From positions 1,674,001 to 1,738,000 of the forward strand of contig NZ_CP101717.1 in assembly GCF_030643825.1 (NCBI RefSeq): 64,000 nucleotides of DNA, read 5' to 3'. The notes beneath the pieces were generated by a model. That model was not told the origin of the DNA and ran no database searches. It was given only the letters and a program-made list of their open reading frames with translations. Numbering within the stretch: position 1 is the stretch's first letter; each line of letters starts with the position of its first letter. The position numbers and the translations under genes were made by a program. The stretch comes from Salinispirillum sp. LH 10-3-1 (GTDB lineage Bacteria; Pseudomonadota; Gammaproteobacteria; Pseudomonadales; Natronospirillaceae). Shown here one piece after another: positions 31,048-40,751 of this stretch.

Positions 31048-33954
31048 ATGAGCAAGCATTCTTCATCCTTTGAATTTCTAGGAACTCACCACGTGGCCTC
31101 GCTGAAGGTTGACTTGGAGCACTATCGGCACCAAACCACGGGCGCAGACCATTTTCACCTGCGCACCGACCACCAAGAAAAAGTGTTCATGGTCGCTTTG
31201 CGCACCGTACCGCAAGACAATACTGGCGTTGCCCACATTCTTGAACACACCGTGCTCTGTGGTAGCGAGCGTTTCCCCGTGCGTGATCCATTCTTCATGA
31301 TGACGCGGCGCTCGCTCAACACCTTTATGAACGCCTTTACCGCGAGCGATTGGACAGCCTATCCGTTCGCCAGTGAAAACGACAAAGACTTCTATAACCT
31401 GCTTGATGTCTATCTTGATGCGGTGTTCTTCCCGAATTTGTCTGAACTTGATTTCGCCCAAGAAGGTCATCGCTTGGCCTTGCTCGACCCTGAAAGCCCC
31501 GACAGTGGGCTGGAATTTCGTGGCGTCGTGTTCAATGAAATGAAAGGCGCAATGAGCTCCGCAACGAGCCGCTTGTTTCAAACGGTCACCAAGTACTTGT
31601 TCCCAACCACGACGTATCACTTTAACTCCGGTGGCGAACCGCAATCGATTCCGCAACTGACCTATGACGGACTTAAGGCGTTTTATCAAAAGCATTACCA
31701 CCCGAGCAACGCGACCTTCTTGACCTTCGGGGACTTAGACTTGGCGCAATTGCAGGGCGAGATTGACGATAAAGTCATGACGCGTTTCGAGCGCAGCACC
31801 GAGCAGGTTGCCGTACCACGTGAAGAACGCTTTGTGGCGCCTGTCAGTGTGGTTGAACGCTATCCGGCAACGCCCAGCGAAGACGGCGGCCCGCAAGACC
31901 ACGTTGTGGTCGGTTGGCTATTGGGCGACAGCACCGATCTCAAAGGCGCACTGGAAGCCCACTTCTTGAACGAAATTCTTCTCGACAACAGCGCGTCGCC
32001 ATTACGCCATGCGTTGGAGACGTCCGACCTCGGCAACTCGGTGTCGCCGCTGTGCGGCTTGGAAGACTCGAATCGAGAAATGATGATGGTGTGCGGCCTT
32101 GAAGGCGCCGACTATAAAGATGCCGACGCTATTGAGCAGATGGTGCTGGATACCCTAGCCAAGGTGGCAGAAGAGGGTGTCGATCGAGAAGATCAGGACG
32201 CCGTTCTGCATCAGCTGGAACTGAGTCAGCGTGAAATCGGTGGTGATGGTTATCCGTTCGGCCTGCAGCTCATTATGACGGTGCTGCCGACGGCCGTGCA
32301 TCGTGGCAATGTTGCAAGTGCCTTAGACATCGACGACGCCTTGATTTGGCTGCGCGAGCAAACCGAGCGCCCGGACTATTTGAAAGAATTGATCCATCGT
32401 TTATTGCTCGACAACCCACATCGTGTGCGGGTTAGCTTGGTGGCGGATACTGAATTCCAAGCACGCGCTGATCGTGAAGAAGAGCAGCGTCTAGCGCGCA
32501 TTGCACAAGAACTGACTGCAGAGCAACGCGAACAGATACGTGCACTTAATGTAACACTTGAAGAACACCAGAACCGCAAGCCGGACCCCGGCTCCTTGCC
32601 TAAGGTAACGCTTGAAGACGTACCCAAAGAGATTCGGGTAACAGAACCCAGTGTGCAAGACACCGCGAAAACAGCCTTTGGCGTGGGCACCAATGGTCTG
32701 ACATACGTGAGCTGGGTACGACCAATACCCGCGTTGAGCGCAAAGCGCCTGCGTTGGCTACCCATGTACAGTGGCTTGGCTCCAGAGCTGGGGCACGGCG
32801 CGCACAGCTACACCGACGTACAGCGTTTACAAGCGCGTTTTACAGGCGGCATCTCAGCGCAATTCTCTTATCGTTCAGCCACGCAGAATCAGAATGAAGT
32901 GTCTATGCATTCGATCTTCAGCGGCAAGGCGTTGAACCGCAACGTCGAGGCCATGAACGATTTGTTGCTAAACACAGCGCAAAATGTTCGCTTTGATGAA
33001 ACAACGCGCCTGCACGAAATGCTGCAAAGCATGGTCAGTCGTCGCTCTCGCGGTATCACTGGCAACGGGCATAGCCTGGCGATGACGGCGGCGTCCAGTC
33101 ATTGGTCGGGTGCTGCAAACCTGCATCACAACCAAGGTGGCTTAGCTGGAACCCAGTGGTTAAAGTCTTTGGTGAAGAGTAACAAGGACCAGTACATAGA
33201 CGACGTGGTCAACGAACTGAATGCCGTACACCAGGAGTTGGTTGCGCTACCTGGGCAGTTGCTGGTAATAGCCGAACCGAATTACATTGAAGAACAACTG
33301 GCGTCCATCGTTGCCCCTTGGTCTTCTTTCAGCTTGACTGAGCAAACGCCACAGAGTGGTGAACTGGACACCAATCCAGAGCGTCATTCTGCGTGGATTA
33401 CCAATACCGCTGTAAACTTCTGCGCGCAAGCGTTTGCCACAGTACCCGTGGAGCATCCAGACGCCGCGCCGCTGGCTGTATTGTCTGGCTTCTTACGCAA
33501 TGGTTTCCTGCACACTGCAGTGCGGGAGCAGGGTGGTGCCTACGGCGGTGGTGCCTCGCACGACCTGAGTACCGGTGTATTCCGTTTCTACAGCTACCGT
33601 GACCCACGCCTAGAACAAACGCTGACCGATTTTGGTCGCTCGATTGACTGGTTGCTGTCCGGAGATCATGGCTATGAACCGTTGGAAGAAGCCATCCTCG
33701 GACTGGTGTCGAGTATGGATAAGCCCGGCTCACCAGCAGGCGAAGCGCGCCATGAGTTCTTTAACCAGCTCTATGGGCGTTCATTGGCCTTCCGCGAGCA
33801 ATTGCGTCAGCGCGTACTGGCAGTAACCCTGGATGATCTGAAGCGCGTTGCTACTGCCTATTTGACGCCAGAACAGGCAGCTACCTCAGTTGTGACCTAT
33901 GCCGATAATGAAGCGGTGTGTAGCAAACTCGGGTTGACGGTTCATCGTATCTGA
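31048..33954 (+). CDS. Insulinase-family (M16C) metallopeptidase, PreP-like
   Basis: A 968-residue zinc peptidase. The inverted zinc motif HxxEH is HILEH at residues 63-67, followed by TVLCGSERFPVRDPFF. The distal glutamate lies in RGVVFNEMKGAMSS. Four M16 repeats form the closed chamber, with the last active-site pair in GGAYGGGASHD about residue 830 and an M16C-associated region in the middle (about 460-720). Family members cleave peptides such as presequences. No signal peptide is visible, so it is cytoplasmic. Its stop overlaps the start of the PIF1-like helicase gene (TGATGG), so the two are coupled. Confidence 0.93.
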   Translation: MSKHSSSFEFLGTHHVASLKVDLEHYRHQTTGADHFHLRTDHQEKVFMVALRTVPQDNTGVAHILEHTVLCGSERFPVRDPFFMMTRRSLNTFMNAFTASDWTAYPFASENDKDFYNLLDVYLDAVFFPNLSELDFAQEGHRLALLDPESPDSGLEFRGVVFNEMKGAMSSATSRLFQTVTKYLFPTTTYHFNSGGEPQSIPQLTYDGLKAFYQKHYHPSNATFLTFGDLDLAQLQGEIDDKVMTRFERSTEQVAVPREERFVAPVSVVERYPATPSEDGGPQDHVVVGWLLGDSTDLKGALEAHFLNEILLDNSASPLRHALETSDLGNSVSPLCGLEDSNREMMMVCGLEGADYKDADAIEQMVLDTLAKVAEEGVDREDQDAVLHQLELSQREIGGDGYPFGLQLIMTVLPTAVHRGNVASALDIDDALIWLREQTERPDYLKELIHRLLLDNPHRVRVSLVADTEFQARADREEEQRLARIAQELTAEQREQIRALNVTLEEHQNRKPDPGSLPKVTLEDVPKEIRVTEPSVQDTAKTAFGVGTNGLTYVSWVRPIPALSAKRLRWLPMYSGLAPELGHGAHSYTDVQRLQARFTGGISAQFSYRSATQNQNEVSMHSIFSGKALNRNVEAMNDLLLNTAQNVRFDETTRLHEMLQSMVSRRSRGITGNGHSLAMTAASSHWSGAANLHHNQGGLAGTQWLKSLVKSNKDQYIDDVVNELNAVHQELVALPGQLLVIAEPNYIEEQLASIVAPWSSFSLTEQTPQSGELDTNPERHSAWITNTAVNFCAQAFATVPVEHPDAAPLAVLSGFLRNGFLHTAVREQGGAYGGGASHDLSTGVFRFYSYRDPRLEQTLTDFGRSIDWLLSGDHGYEPLEEAILGLVSSMDKPGSPAGEARHEFFNQLYGRSLAFREQLRQRVLAVTLDDLKRVATAYLTPEQAATSVVTYADNEAVCSKLGLTVHRI

Positions 33955-36227
33955 TGGTGACCGATCAACCGAATGCGCGATTCGAGCTGGCGACGTCCTT
34001 TATTCAGTATACGGATAAGCACGTTTTCCTGACCGGTCGTGCTGGCACTGGTAAAACGACGTTTTTGCGCCATATCAAGGCCACCACGCGCAAAGCCTGT
34101 GTCGTTGTTGCGCCGACGGGGGTGGCAGCGATCAACGCCGGCGGTGTAACGCTGCACTCGTTGTTTCAACTGCCGCGCATGCCGTACCTGCCTGAAGGTC
34201 TTGACTCCAACGCCGATCTAAGCCAAGGCAATGCGCCGCCAGGCTCGGTTGCCACACGCACGTCGTTGCTGGCCGGGTTGCGCCTAAATCGCACCAAGCG
34301 GGCGTTACTACGCGAACTGGAGCTGCTTATCATCGATGAGATTTCCATGGTCCGGGCCGATACCATGGATGCCATCGACGCGATATTACGCCACGTTCGC
34401 CAACGCCCTGATGTGCCCTTCGGTGGCGTACAGTTATTGATGATTGGTGACCTGTTCCAGTTGCCGCCTGTGGTGGTGCCGCACGAACATGCTTTGCTCG
34501 GCAGTCATTATGCCGGGCCATTCTTCTTTTGTTCCGACGCCATGCGCGCCGTGCCACCAGCCTGCATTGAGCTAGAAACCATCTACCGACAGCAAGACGA
34601 AACCTTCATTCGGTTGCTGAATCGTGTGCGTGACAACAGCGTGGACGAAGACGATCTGGAATGGCTGAATCGGCGTTATCAGCCGGACTTCAAAGCCCCT
34701 CCAGACCAACACTACATCACGCTGACATCGCATAACCAAACCGCAGACCGCATCAACCGACAAACGCTGGCCGAGCTGCCGGGCGATCTCTATCGCTTCA
34801 ATGCCGACATCGGCGGCGAATTCAACGAAAACGCCTTTCCTGTCAACGCCACGCTGGAACTGAAGCAGGGCGCGCAGATCATGTTCATGCGCAATGACAA
34901 AGGCGACGCGCCGCGTTATTACAACGGCAAGATCGGCGTGGTTGACCGTATCAGTGAAGCCGGTGTGCGCGTGGCCTTTCCCGGCGAGCCGGAAAGCCTG
35001 TGGCTGGAAGCGGAAGAGTGGAGCAACATTCGCTATAAACTCAACGAGGAGCGCCAGCAGGTCGAAGAAGAAGTCTTGGGCACCTTTAGGCAGTACCCGG
35101 TGCGCCTGGCTTGGGCGGTCACCATTCACAAAAGTCAGGGATTGACCTTTGAGCGCGCGATTATCGACGCCGGTGCTGCCTTCACCGCCGGGCAAGTCTA
35201 CGTGGCCTTGAGCCGCTTAACGCAAATTGAAGGCTTGGTGCTGCGCACCGAGATTCCCGGCAGCAGCATTCAGTGCGATGCCACCGTGGTGGAATTCATG
35301 CAGCAAAAGCCGGATGAAAGTACCCTGCATCAAGACCTGCACAGCGAACAAGCGCTGTTTGTTGAAAACACACTGATGCGCACCTTTGACTGGTCGATAT
35401 TGGCCGACGCCTTTTTGAACCATTTCTTCACGTATCGCGGTCGCAAAGCGGCGTACCAAGCGCAAGCGGTGAAAGCCAGCAGCGCACTGAGTGACGTATG
35501 CCAGCAACAGCAGCGCGTGGCCGCTAAGTTCTGTCATCAGTTAAACAGTATTCTGGATCAAGGCAGCTCGGCCCACGGGCACCTGAAAACACGGGTTGCG
35601 GCAGCGGTTGAATACTTCCACGAACAGCTCACCGTGCAACTGCTCGCCGGTATTCACGCGCATCAAGAAGAAATGCGCAGCGTCACCGGCACCAAAGCCT
35701 ATCGCAAGGCGCTGGGTGTTTTGGCCGCACGGGTGCAACAGAAGACCGTCGATTTACAGCGCGCTTTATTGCTGGCCGACGGCTTAGCCAGCGGCACTGA
35801 CAGCGTTGCGATATTACAAGGCATGGAACGACAACAGCAGCAGGCACAGGATGCTTTAAACACCGAGCTGGAAGCCTCAAGGGTACCTGAACCCGCCAAA
35901 CTGGCACCGGGCGAAAGCCAGCGCATCAGTTTGGCGGCGTTTCAAGCGGGGCAGTCGGTGATCGACATTGCCGCTGAACGCGGGCTGGCCAGCAGCACCA
36001 TCGAAACGCACTTGGCGCAGTTTGTGGAATCCGGAGAGCTCGCCATCGACAGTCTAGTGCCTTCAGGCCGTTTAGCGGTGATCTGGCCCTTGGTAGAGCA
36101 AGCCGAAGACAAAGCCTTAACACCCATTAAGCGCCAACTGGGCGAAGACTATACCTTCGGTGAGATTCGAGCGGTGGTGGCGCACTGGCACTGGTTGCAA
36201 AGCCAGTGCACGACTGAAGAAGCGTAG
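33954..36227 (+). CDS. PIF1-like DNA helicase with C-terminal helix-turn-helix
   Basis: A 757-residue superfamily 1B helicase. Walker A is GRAGTGKTTFL near residue 30, followed by the PIF1 motif VVAPTGVAAINAGGVTLHSL. Walker B is ELLIIDEISMVRADTMDAI, and the late UvrD-like motif is WAVTIHKSQGLTFERAIID with YVALSRLT. After about residue 450 there is a helical region, and from about 640 a RecQ-type helix-turn-helix (AFQAGQSVIDIAAERGLASS) predicted to bind DNA. Such proteins unwind G-quadruplexes or stalled forks. It is coupled to the M16C peptidase gene for no obvious functional reason. Confidence 0.92.
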   Translation: MVTDQPNARFELATSFIQYTDKHVFLTGRAGTGKTTFLRHIKATTRKACVVVAPTGVAAINAGGVTLHSLFQLPRMPYLPEGLDSNADLSQGNAPPGSVATRTSLLAGLRLNRTKRALLRELELLIIDEISMVRADTMDAIDAILRHVRQRPDVPFGGVQLLMIGDLFQLPPVVVPHEHALLGSHYAGPFFFCSDAMRAVPPACIELETIYRQQDETFIRLLNRVRDNSVDEDDLEWLNRRYQPDFKAPPDQHYITLTSHNQTADRINRQTLAELPGDLYRFNADIGGEFNENAFPVNATLELKQGAQIMFMRNDKGDAPRYYNGKIGVVDRISEAGVRVAFPGEPESLWLEAEEWSNIRYKLNEERQQVEEEVLGTFRQYPVRLAWAVTIHKSQGLTFERAIIDAGAAFTAGQVYVALSRLTQIEGLVLRTEIPGSSIQCDATVVEFMQQKPDESTLHQDLHSEQALFVENTLMRTFDWSILADAFLNHFFTYRGRKAAYQAQAVKASSALSDVCQQQQRVAAKFCHQLNSILDQGSSAHGHLKTRVAAAVEYFHEQLTVQLLAGIHAHQEEMRSVTGTKAYRKALGVLAARVQQKTVDLQRALLLADGLASGTDSVAILQGMERQQQQAQDALNTELEASRVPEPAKLAPGESQRISLAAFQAGQSVIDIAAERGLASSTIETHLAQFVESGELAIDSLVPSGRLAVIWPLVEQAEDKALTPIKRQLGEDYTFGEIRAVVAHWHWLQSQCTTEEA

Positions 36228-36247
36228 AGGTGTGTGGTACTTGATGG

Positions 36248-36365
36248 CGGAGTCGGGGTACTAGTGGTGCCTCAAAGGGGGAGTCCGCAGCAAGGATGCT
36301 GCGGCCTAGGCTCCATGGACGGATTTACGCCGACCCCGTGAGGCACCACTAGTGCCCCGACACCG
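36248..36365. repeat. Large palindromic intergenic repeat / probable bidirectional terminator
   Basis: Arms of 27 bases pair almost perfectly (36248-36274 with 36339-36365; core ACTAGTGGTGCCTCA and TGAGGCACCACTAGT). Nested inside is the hairpin CCGCAGCA AGGA TGCTGCGG (36285-36304), then GGCTCCATGGACGGATTTACG. It fills the space between two converging genes (PIF1-like and xthA). The inner part resembles, from memory, a dispersed palindrome common between genes in Marinobacter, Halomonas and Alcanivorax relatives. Copies elsewhere in the genome cannot be checked here. Confidence 0.6.
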
Positions 36366-36373
36366 TCTACCCG

Positions 36374-37189
36374 CTAAATATTGTAATCACCCCATACCGG
36401 CGCATGATCCGACGGCTTCTCCATGCTGCGCGTATCGTAATCCACACCCGATGCCGTGCATTGTGCTGCCATGGGCGCCGTGACCATCAGCGTATCAATA
36501 CGCAGACCACGCTTCGGCTCGTCTTCAAATCCGCGCGAACGGTAATCAAACCAACTGAACCGATCGCTCACGTCCGGGTGATGTAGACGGAAACTGTCAG
36601 TTAAGCCCCACGCTTTGAGCAGACCAAACCATTCGCGCTCTTCCGGTAGGAAAGCGCATTTTCCTGTGCGCAACCAGCGCTTCATATTGATCTCGCCGAT
36701 ACCGATATCGTGATCTTCTGGAGCGATGTTGAAATCACCCAGAATCACCACATGGTCGTCCGGAGTATGGCGCTCCTGCAGCCAGCTTTGCAGGTTGCGG
36801 TAGAAATCGACCTTCAACGGAAACTTAGTCGGGTGGTCGCGTGATTCACCTTGTGGGAAATAGCCGTTAATCACCGTGACTGTTTTGCCGGAATCCGACA
36901 CATGCTCACTGATGATCAACCGACGCTGTGCATCTTCGTCTTCCTGCGGAAAGCGCTTAGCCAGCAAGTTGCCCGGCAGCTTACTCAGCGTTGCCACCCC
37001 ATAATGACCTTTTTGGCCATTGTAGATCACGCTGTAGCCCAAAGCGGTAATGGCTTCCAACGGAAACTGGTCGTCATGCACCTTAATTTCTTGCAAGCAG
37101 AGTACATCCGGCGACCAACGCGCAATAATCGCTTCCAGTTGATGCAAGCGAGCACGTAGGCCGTTAATATTGAAGGAGATTATTCGCAT
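36374..37189 (-). CDS. xthA: Exodeoxyribonuclease III
   Basis: A 271-residue AP endonuclease and 3'-5' exonuclease for base excision repair. The start [19 protein letters not shown] is that of E. coli XthA. The metal and catalytic residues are in [12 protein letters not shown] (Glu), [16 protein letters not shown] (Asp, Asn) and the final SDHAPVW (Asp-His). An upstream ATG at 37249 would add 20 residues and overlap tdk. The ATG at 37189 matches the family N-terminus and is preferred. It is divergent from tdk. Confidence 0.95.
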   Translation of the reverse strand: MRIISFNINGLRARLHQLEAIIARWSPDVLCLQEIKVHDDQFPLEAITALGYSVIYNGQKGHYGVATLSKLPGNLLAKRFPQEDEDAQRRLIISEHVSDSGKTVTVINGYFPQGESRDHPTKFPLKVDFYRNLQSWLQERHTPDDHVVILGDFNIAPEDHDIGIGEINMKRWLRTGKCAFLPEEREWFGLLKAWGLTDSFRLHHPDVSDRFSWFDYRSRGFEDEPKRGLRIDTLMVTAPMAAQCTASGVDYDTRSMEKPSDHAPVWGDYNI

Positions 37190-37240
37190 AGCTCGGTATT
37201 TCCCTGAGTTCGGTTCATCGCATTCTAACAAGGACACAGC

Positions 37241-37858
37241 ATGGCACAACTTTACTTCTACTACTCAGCGATGAACGCGGGCAAATCCACCAGCCTGCTG
37301 CAAAACGCCCATAACTACAAAGAGCGTGGGTTAGCGCCCGTGCTATTCACGGCCGCCATTGACGAACGCTACGGCAAAGGGCGTATAGCCAGTCGAATCG
37401 GGTTGGCGTCTGACGCAGAACTCTTTGATGACAGTACCGACTTCGTGGCATGGGTACAGGCGCACGGTGGCCGCGCCAGCATCCATTGCATACTGATCGA
37501 CGAAGCCCAGTTCCTGACGGTCGCTCAAGTCAACCAACTGGCCGCGGTGGTGGATGACTTGAATGTACCGGTCGTCTGCTATGGCCTGCGCACCGACTTC
37601 ATGGGTGAGCTCTTTCCCGGCAGTGCTCGGCTGCTGGCCATTGCTGATAAGCTCAGTGAATTGAAAGCCATCTGCCATTGTGGCCGCAAAGCCACCATGA
37701 CGGCCCGCCTAAGTGGCGACGGAAAGGTACAGCAAAGTGGAGAACAGGTCGTTATCGGCAACAACGACGTCTATGTTTCTTTGTGCCGCGCCCATCACCG
37801 CGCTGCACTGGCGGGCGACCATGCGGCAGCCAAGCCTGCCCGAATCATCAAGGAATAA
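37241..37858 (+). CDS. tdk: Thymidine kinase
   Basis: A 205-residue type II thymidine kinase of the nucleotide salvage pathway. The P-loop is SAMNAGKST (residues 8-16), with the Walker B-like DEAQFLT at about 87. The lasso zinc site is formed by CHCGRKATM and CRAHH near the C-terminus. The Shine-Dalgarno AAGGA and the length agree with E. coli Tdk (205 residues). The TSUP transporter gene starts three bases after its stop, so they share a transcript. Confidence 0.96.
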   Translation: MAQLYFYYSAMNAGKSTSLLQNAHNYKERGLAPVLFTAAIDERYGKGRIASRIGLASDAELFDDSTDFVAWVQAHGGRASIHCILIDEAQFLTVAQVNQLAAVVDDLNVPVVCYGLRTDFMGELFPGSARLLAIADKLSELKAICHCGRKATMTARLSGDGKVQQSGEQVVIGNNDVYVSLCRAHHRAALAGDHAAAKPARIIKE

Positions 37859-37860
37859 TC

Positions 37861-38622
37861 TTGGAAACTCTATTCAGCCCCGAAGTGCTGGTCGCCTTGT
37901 TCTTTGTCGCCATGGTCGCTGGTTTTATCGATACCTTGGCGGGCGGCGGCGGGCTCATCGTATTGCCCGCTTTGTTACTGGCACAGGTGCCGCCCATTGC
38001 CGCGCTCGCTACGAACAAGCTGCAAGGCTCGTTTGGAACGCTGACCTCCAGTTTTCGTATGCTGCGCAGCGGCTTGGTCACCTGGCAGCAAGTCAAATGG
38101 TTGTTTTTAGCCAGCGTGATCGGCTCGGCTGTAGGCACAATACTGGTGCAAATGGTCGATGTGCGCGTATTAGACGTCATCATCCCTGTAGTACTGGTGT
38201 CCGTGGCCATCTACTACTTGGTGGCCCCCAAAGCCCAAGATAACGCACCGCCAAAAATGTCGGAAGAAACCTACCGCGTCACCATGGCGCCTGGCATTGG
38301 TTTTTACGACGGCTTCTTTGGCCCCGGTACCGGCTCGCTGTTTGCCTTTTCGCGCAACGTACTGCGCGCGGAGAACCTGATCCAAGCCACCGCCAAAGCC
38401 AAGTTGATGAACTTCGCCTCCAATATCGTGTCGTTACTGATCTTTGCCTTTAGCGGCCATATCATCTGGTTATTGGGCCTAGTGATGATTGGCGGGCAAA
38501 TGATCGGCGCTTGGGCTGGCAGCCACATGATCATAGGCGGTAAGATCAGTTGGATTCGTCCGTTAATCGTTATTATGTGCATCGGTATGGCGGCGCGGTA
38601 CGTGTGGACAACTTTTCTTTAA
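37861..38622 (+). CDS. TSUP family transporter (TauE/SafE, YfcA-like)
   Basis: A 253-residue inner-membrane protein with about eight helices in two repeats. The family start FVAMVAGFIDTLAGGGGLIVLPAL carries the glycine-rich turn of the first repeat, and GFYDGFFGPGTGSLFAF that of the second. TauE/SafE relatives move sulfonates or organic acids; the substrate here is unknown. The frame is open upstream across tdk. The TTG at 37861, seven bases after AAGGA and just after the tdk stop, gives the family length. Confidence 0.9.
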   Translation: METLFSPEVLVALFFVAMVAGFIDTLAGGGGLIVLPALLLAQVPPIAALATNKLQGSFGTLTSSFRMLRSGLVTWQQVKWLFLASVIGSAVGTILVQMVDVRVLDVIIPVVLVSVAIYYLVAPKAQDNAPPKMSEETYRVTMAPGIGFYDGFFGPGTGSLFAFSRNVLRAENLIQATAKAKLMNFASNIVSLLIFAFSGHIIWLLGLVMIGGQMIGAWAGSHMIIGGKISWIRPLIVIMCIGMAARYVWTTFL

Positions 38623-38651
38623 ACCCTAAAAGCACAGCAAAGGAACCCAAC

Positions 38652-39077
38652 ATGGCTTACGACAACAACAACGTGTTTGCGAAAATTCTGCGCGGCGAAC
38701 TGCCCTGCATCAAAGTGTATGAAGACGAGCACACGCTGGCCTTTATGGACATCATGCCGCAGATCGACGGTCACACGCTGGTCATTCCTAAAGAGCCGGC
38801 TGAAACCTTGCTCGATATATCCGACGAAGCGGCCGCTGCCGTTATTAAAACCACCAAACGCATTGCCGCCGCCGTGGATAAAGCCATGCAAGGGCCGGGC
38901 GTGGTGCTGTTCCAATTGAATGGCGCAGGGGCAGGGCAAACCGTTCCGCATTTGCACTTCCACGTTATTCCTACGTCGCTGGCTGAATTGCGCCAACCGC
39001 ATGCCATGGTGCAGGGCGACCCGGAAGTGTTGAAAGCGAATGCGGAGAAAATAATAGGCGCCCTAAATTCTCTCTGA
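38652..39077 (+). CDS. HIT family protein (histidine triad nucleotide hydrolase)
   Basis: A 141-residue small hydrolase. The domain start NVFAKILRGELPCIKVYEDE, then the catalytic histidine triad HLHFHVIP near residue 98 (H-x-H-x-H). Bacterial HIT proteins hydrolyse adenosine phosphoramidates and similar nucleotides. The ATG at 38652 has AAAGGAA upstream. The gene follows the transporter closely (29 bases), so tdk, the transporter and the HIT gene may be one operon. Confidence 0.93.
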   Translation: MAYDNNNVFAKILRGELPCIKVYEDEHTLAFMDIMPQIDGHTLVIPKEPAETLLDISDEAAAAVIKTTKRIAAAVDKAMQGPGVVLFQLNGAGAGQTVPHLHFHVIPTSLAELRQPHAMVQGDPEVLKANAEKIIGALNSL

Positions 39078-39164
39078 TGGACAAAGGTAGTTAATCACAG
39101 GGCTTTTGGGTACAATGCGCGCCTTTGTTTTCGCCCATTCGACCCTAATTGGACACCTTTTTCT

Positions 39165-40751
39165 GTGATTTCTACTGCCAACATTACCATGCAATTCGGC
39201 GCCAAGCCGTTGTTCGAAAACGTTTCCGTTAAATTCAACAACGGCAATCGCTACGGCCTGATCGGCGCCAATGGCTGTGGTAAGTCCACCTTCATGAAAA
39301 TACTGGGTCGCGACCTCGTACCATCGTCTGGCCAAGTCATGGTAGAGCCCAACCTACGGGTGGGTAAGCTGAAGCAGGACCAGTTCGCCTACGAAGAATT
39401 CAGTGTCATCGACACCGTCATCATGGGTCACGACGACCTGTGGAAGGTAAAAGCAGAGCGCGAGCGTATCTACAGCTTGCCTGAAATGTCCGAAGAAGAC
39501 GGCATGAAAGTCGCAGAGCTGGAAGTCGAATTCGCCGAAATGGACGGCTACACCGCCGAAGCCCGCGCTGGCGAATTACTGCTGGGTTTGGACATTCCCT
39601 TAGAACAACACTTTGGCCCCATGAGCGAAGTCGCACCGGGCTGGAAACTGCGCGTTCTATTGGCGCAAGCCTTGTTCTCCGACCCCGATATCCTGTTACT
39701 GGACGAGCCGACCAACAACCTCGACATCAACACCATCCGTTGGTTGGAAAACATTTTGGTGCAGCGTAAAAGCACCATCATCATTATTTCGCACGACCGT
39801 CACTTCCTGAACAGCGTGTGCACGCACATGGCCGACCTCGACTACGGCGAGCTGCGTGTGTACCCCGGCAACTACGACGAGTACATGACGGCAGCGACAC
39901 AAGCGCGTGAACGCCTGTTAGGGGAGAACGCGAAGAAGAAAGCGCAAATTGCTGATTTACAACAGTTTGTTAGCCGATTCTCAGCCAACGCTTCAAAAGC
40001 CAAACAGGCTACGTCGCGTGCTAAGCAGATTGATAAGATCAAACTGGATGAAGTGAAACCTTCATCACGTATCAGCCCGTACATTCGCTTCCAGCAGAAC
40101 AAAAAGTTGCACCGTCAGGCCGTCACGCTTGAACAGGTGACCAAGGGTTTCGAAGGCAACAACCTGTTTGAAAACCTCAACCTGCAAGTAGAAGCGGGTG
40201 AGCGCATCGCCATCATTGGCCCGAACGGCGCCGGTAAAACGACCCTGTTGCGTTGTTTGTACGGAGACCTCAAACCCGACGCCGGCACCGTAAAATGGGC
40301 CGAGCAAGCCGAGATCGGTTACGTCGCGCAGGACAGCTCATACGACTTCTCGTACGAGTCCAACTTGTTCGACTGGATGAAGCAGTGGACCAAAGGCGAC
40401 GAACAACTGGTGCGCGGTGCTTTGGGCCGCATGTTGTTTTCGAACGACGACGTATTGAAGTCGGTTAAAGTGATTTCCGGTGGTGAAAAAGGCCGCATGT
40501 TGTTTGGCAAGCTGAGCTTGATCAACCCGAACGTCATGTTGATGGACGAACCCACCAACCACTTGGACATGGAATCTATTGAATCCTTGAACCTGGCGCT
40601 GGAAAACTACCCCGGTACGCTGATCTTCGTCAGCCACGACCGCGAGTTTGTATCCTCGCTGGCCACACGCATTCTGGATTTCACACCGACCGGCCTGCAA
40701 GACTTCCACGGCAGCTACGACGAGTACCTACGCCACCAAGGGTTAGTCTAA
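39165..40751 (+). CDS. ybiT: ABC-F family ATPase YbiT
   Basis: A 528-residue translation-associated ATPase, nearly collinear with E. coli YbiT (530). Walker A sites are GANGCGKST at 34-42 and GPNGAGKTT near 350. The Walker B regions are [12 protein letters not shown] and [12 protein letters not shown]. Between the domains is the P-site tRNA interaction motif region ([20 protein letters not shown]). ABC-F proteins of this branch help stalled ribosomes. It starts with GTG without a clear Shine-Dalgarno. Its stop overlaps that of the convergent recombinase gene by four bases, which marks the left edge of the accessory region. Confidence 0.95.
   Translation: MISTANITMQFGAKPLFENVSVKFNNGNRYGLIGANGCGKSTFMKILGRDLVPSSGQVMVEPNLRVGKLKQDQFAYEEFSVIDTVIMGHDDLWKVKAERERIYSLPEMSEEDGMKVAELEVEFAEMDGYTAEARAGELLLGLDIPLEQHFGPMSEVAPGWKLRVLLAQALFSDPDILLLDEPTNNLDINTIRWLENILVQRKSTIIIISHDRHFLNSVCTHMADLDYGELRVYPGNYDEYMTAATQARERLLGENAKKKAQIADLQQFVSRFSANASKAKQATSRAKQIDKIKLDEVKPSSRISPYIRFQQNKKLHRQAVTLEQVTKGFEGNNLFENLNLQVEAGERIAIIGPNGAGKTTLLRCLYGDLKPDAGTVKWAEQAEIGYVAQDSSYDFSYESNLFDWMKQWTKGDEQLVRGALGRMLFSNDDVLKSVKVISGGEKGRMLFGKLSLINPNVMLMDEPTNHLDMESIESLNLALENYPGTLIFVSHDREFVSSLATRILDFTPTGLQDFHGSYDEYLRHQGLV

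Noticed and set aside
37190-37249. Longer xthA start at 37249
   Set aside because: It adds 20 unrelated residues and overlaps tdk; the ATG at 37189 matches the family N-terminus.
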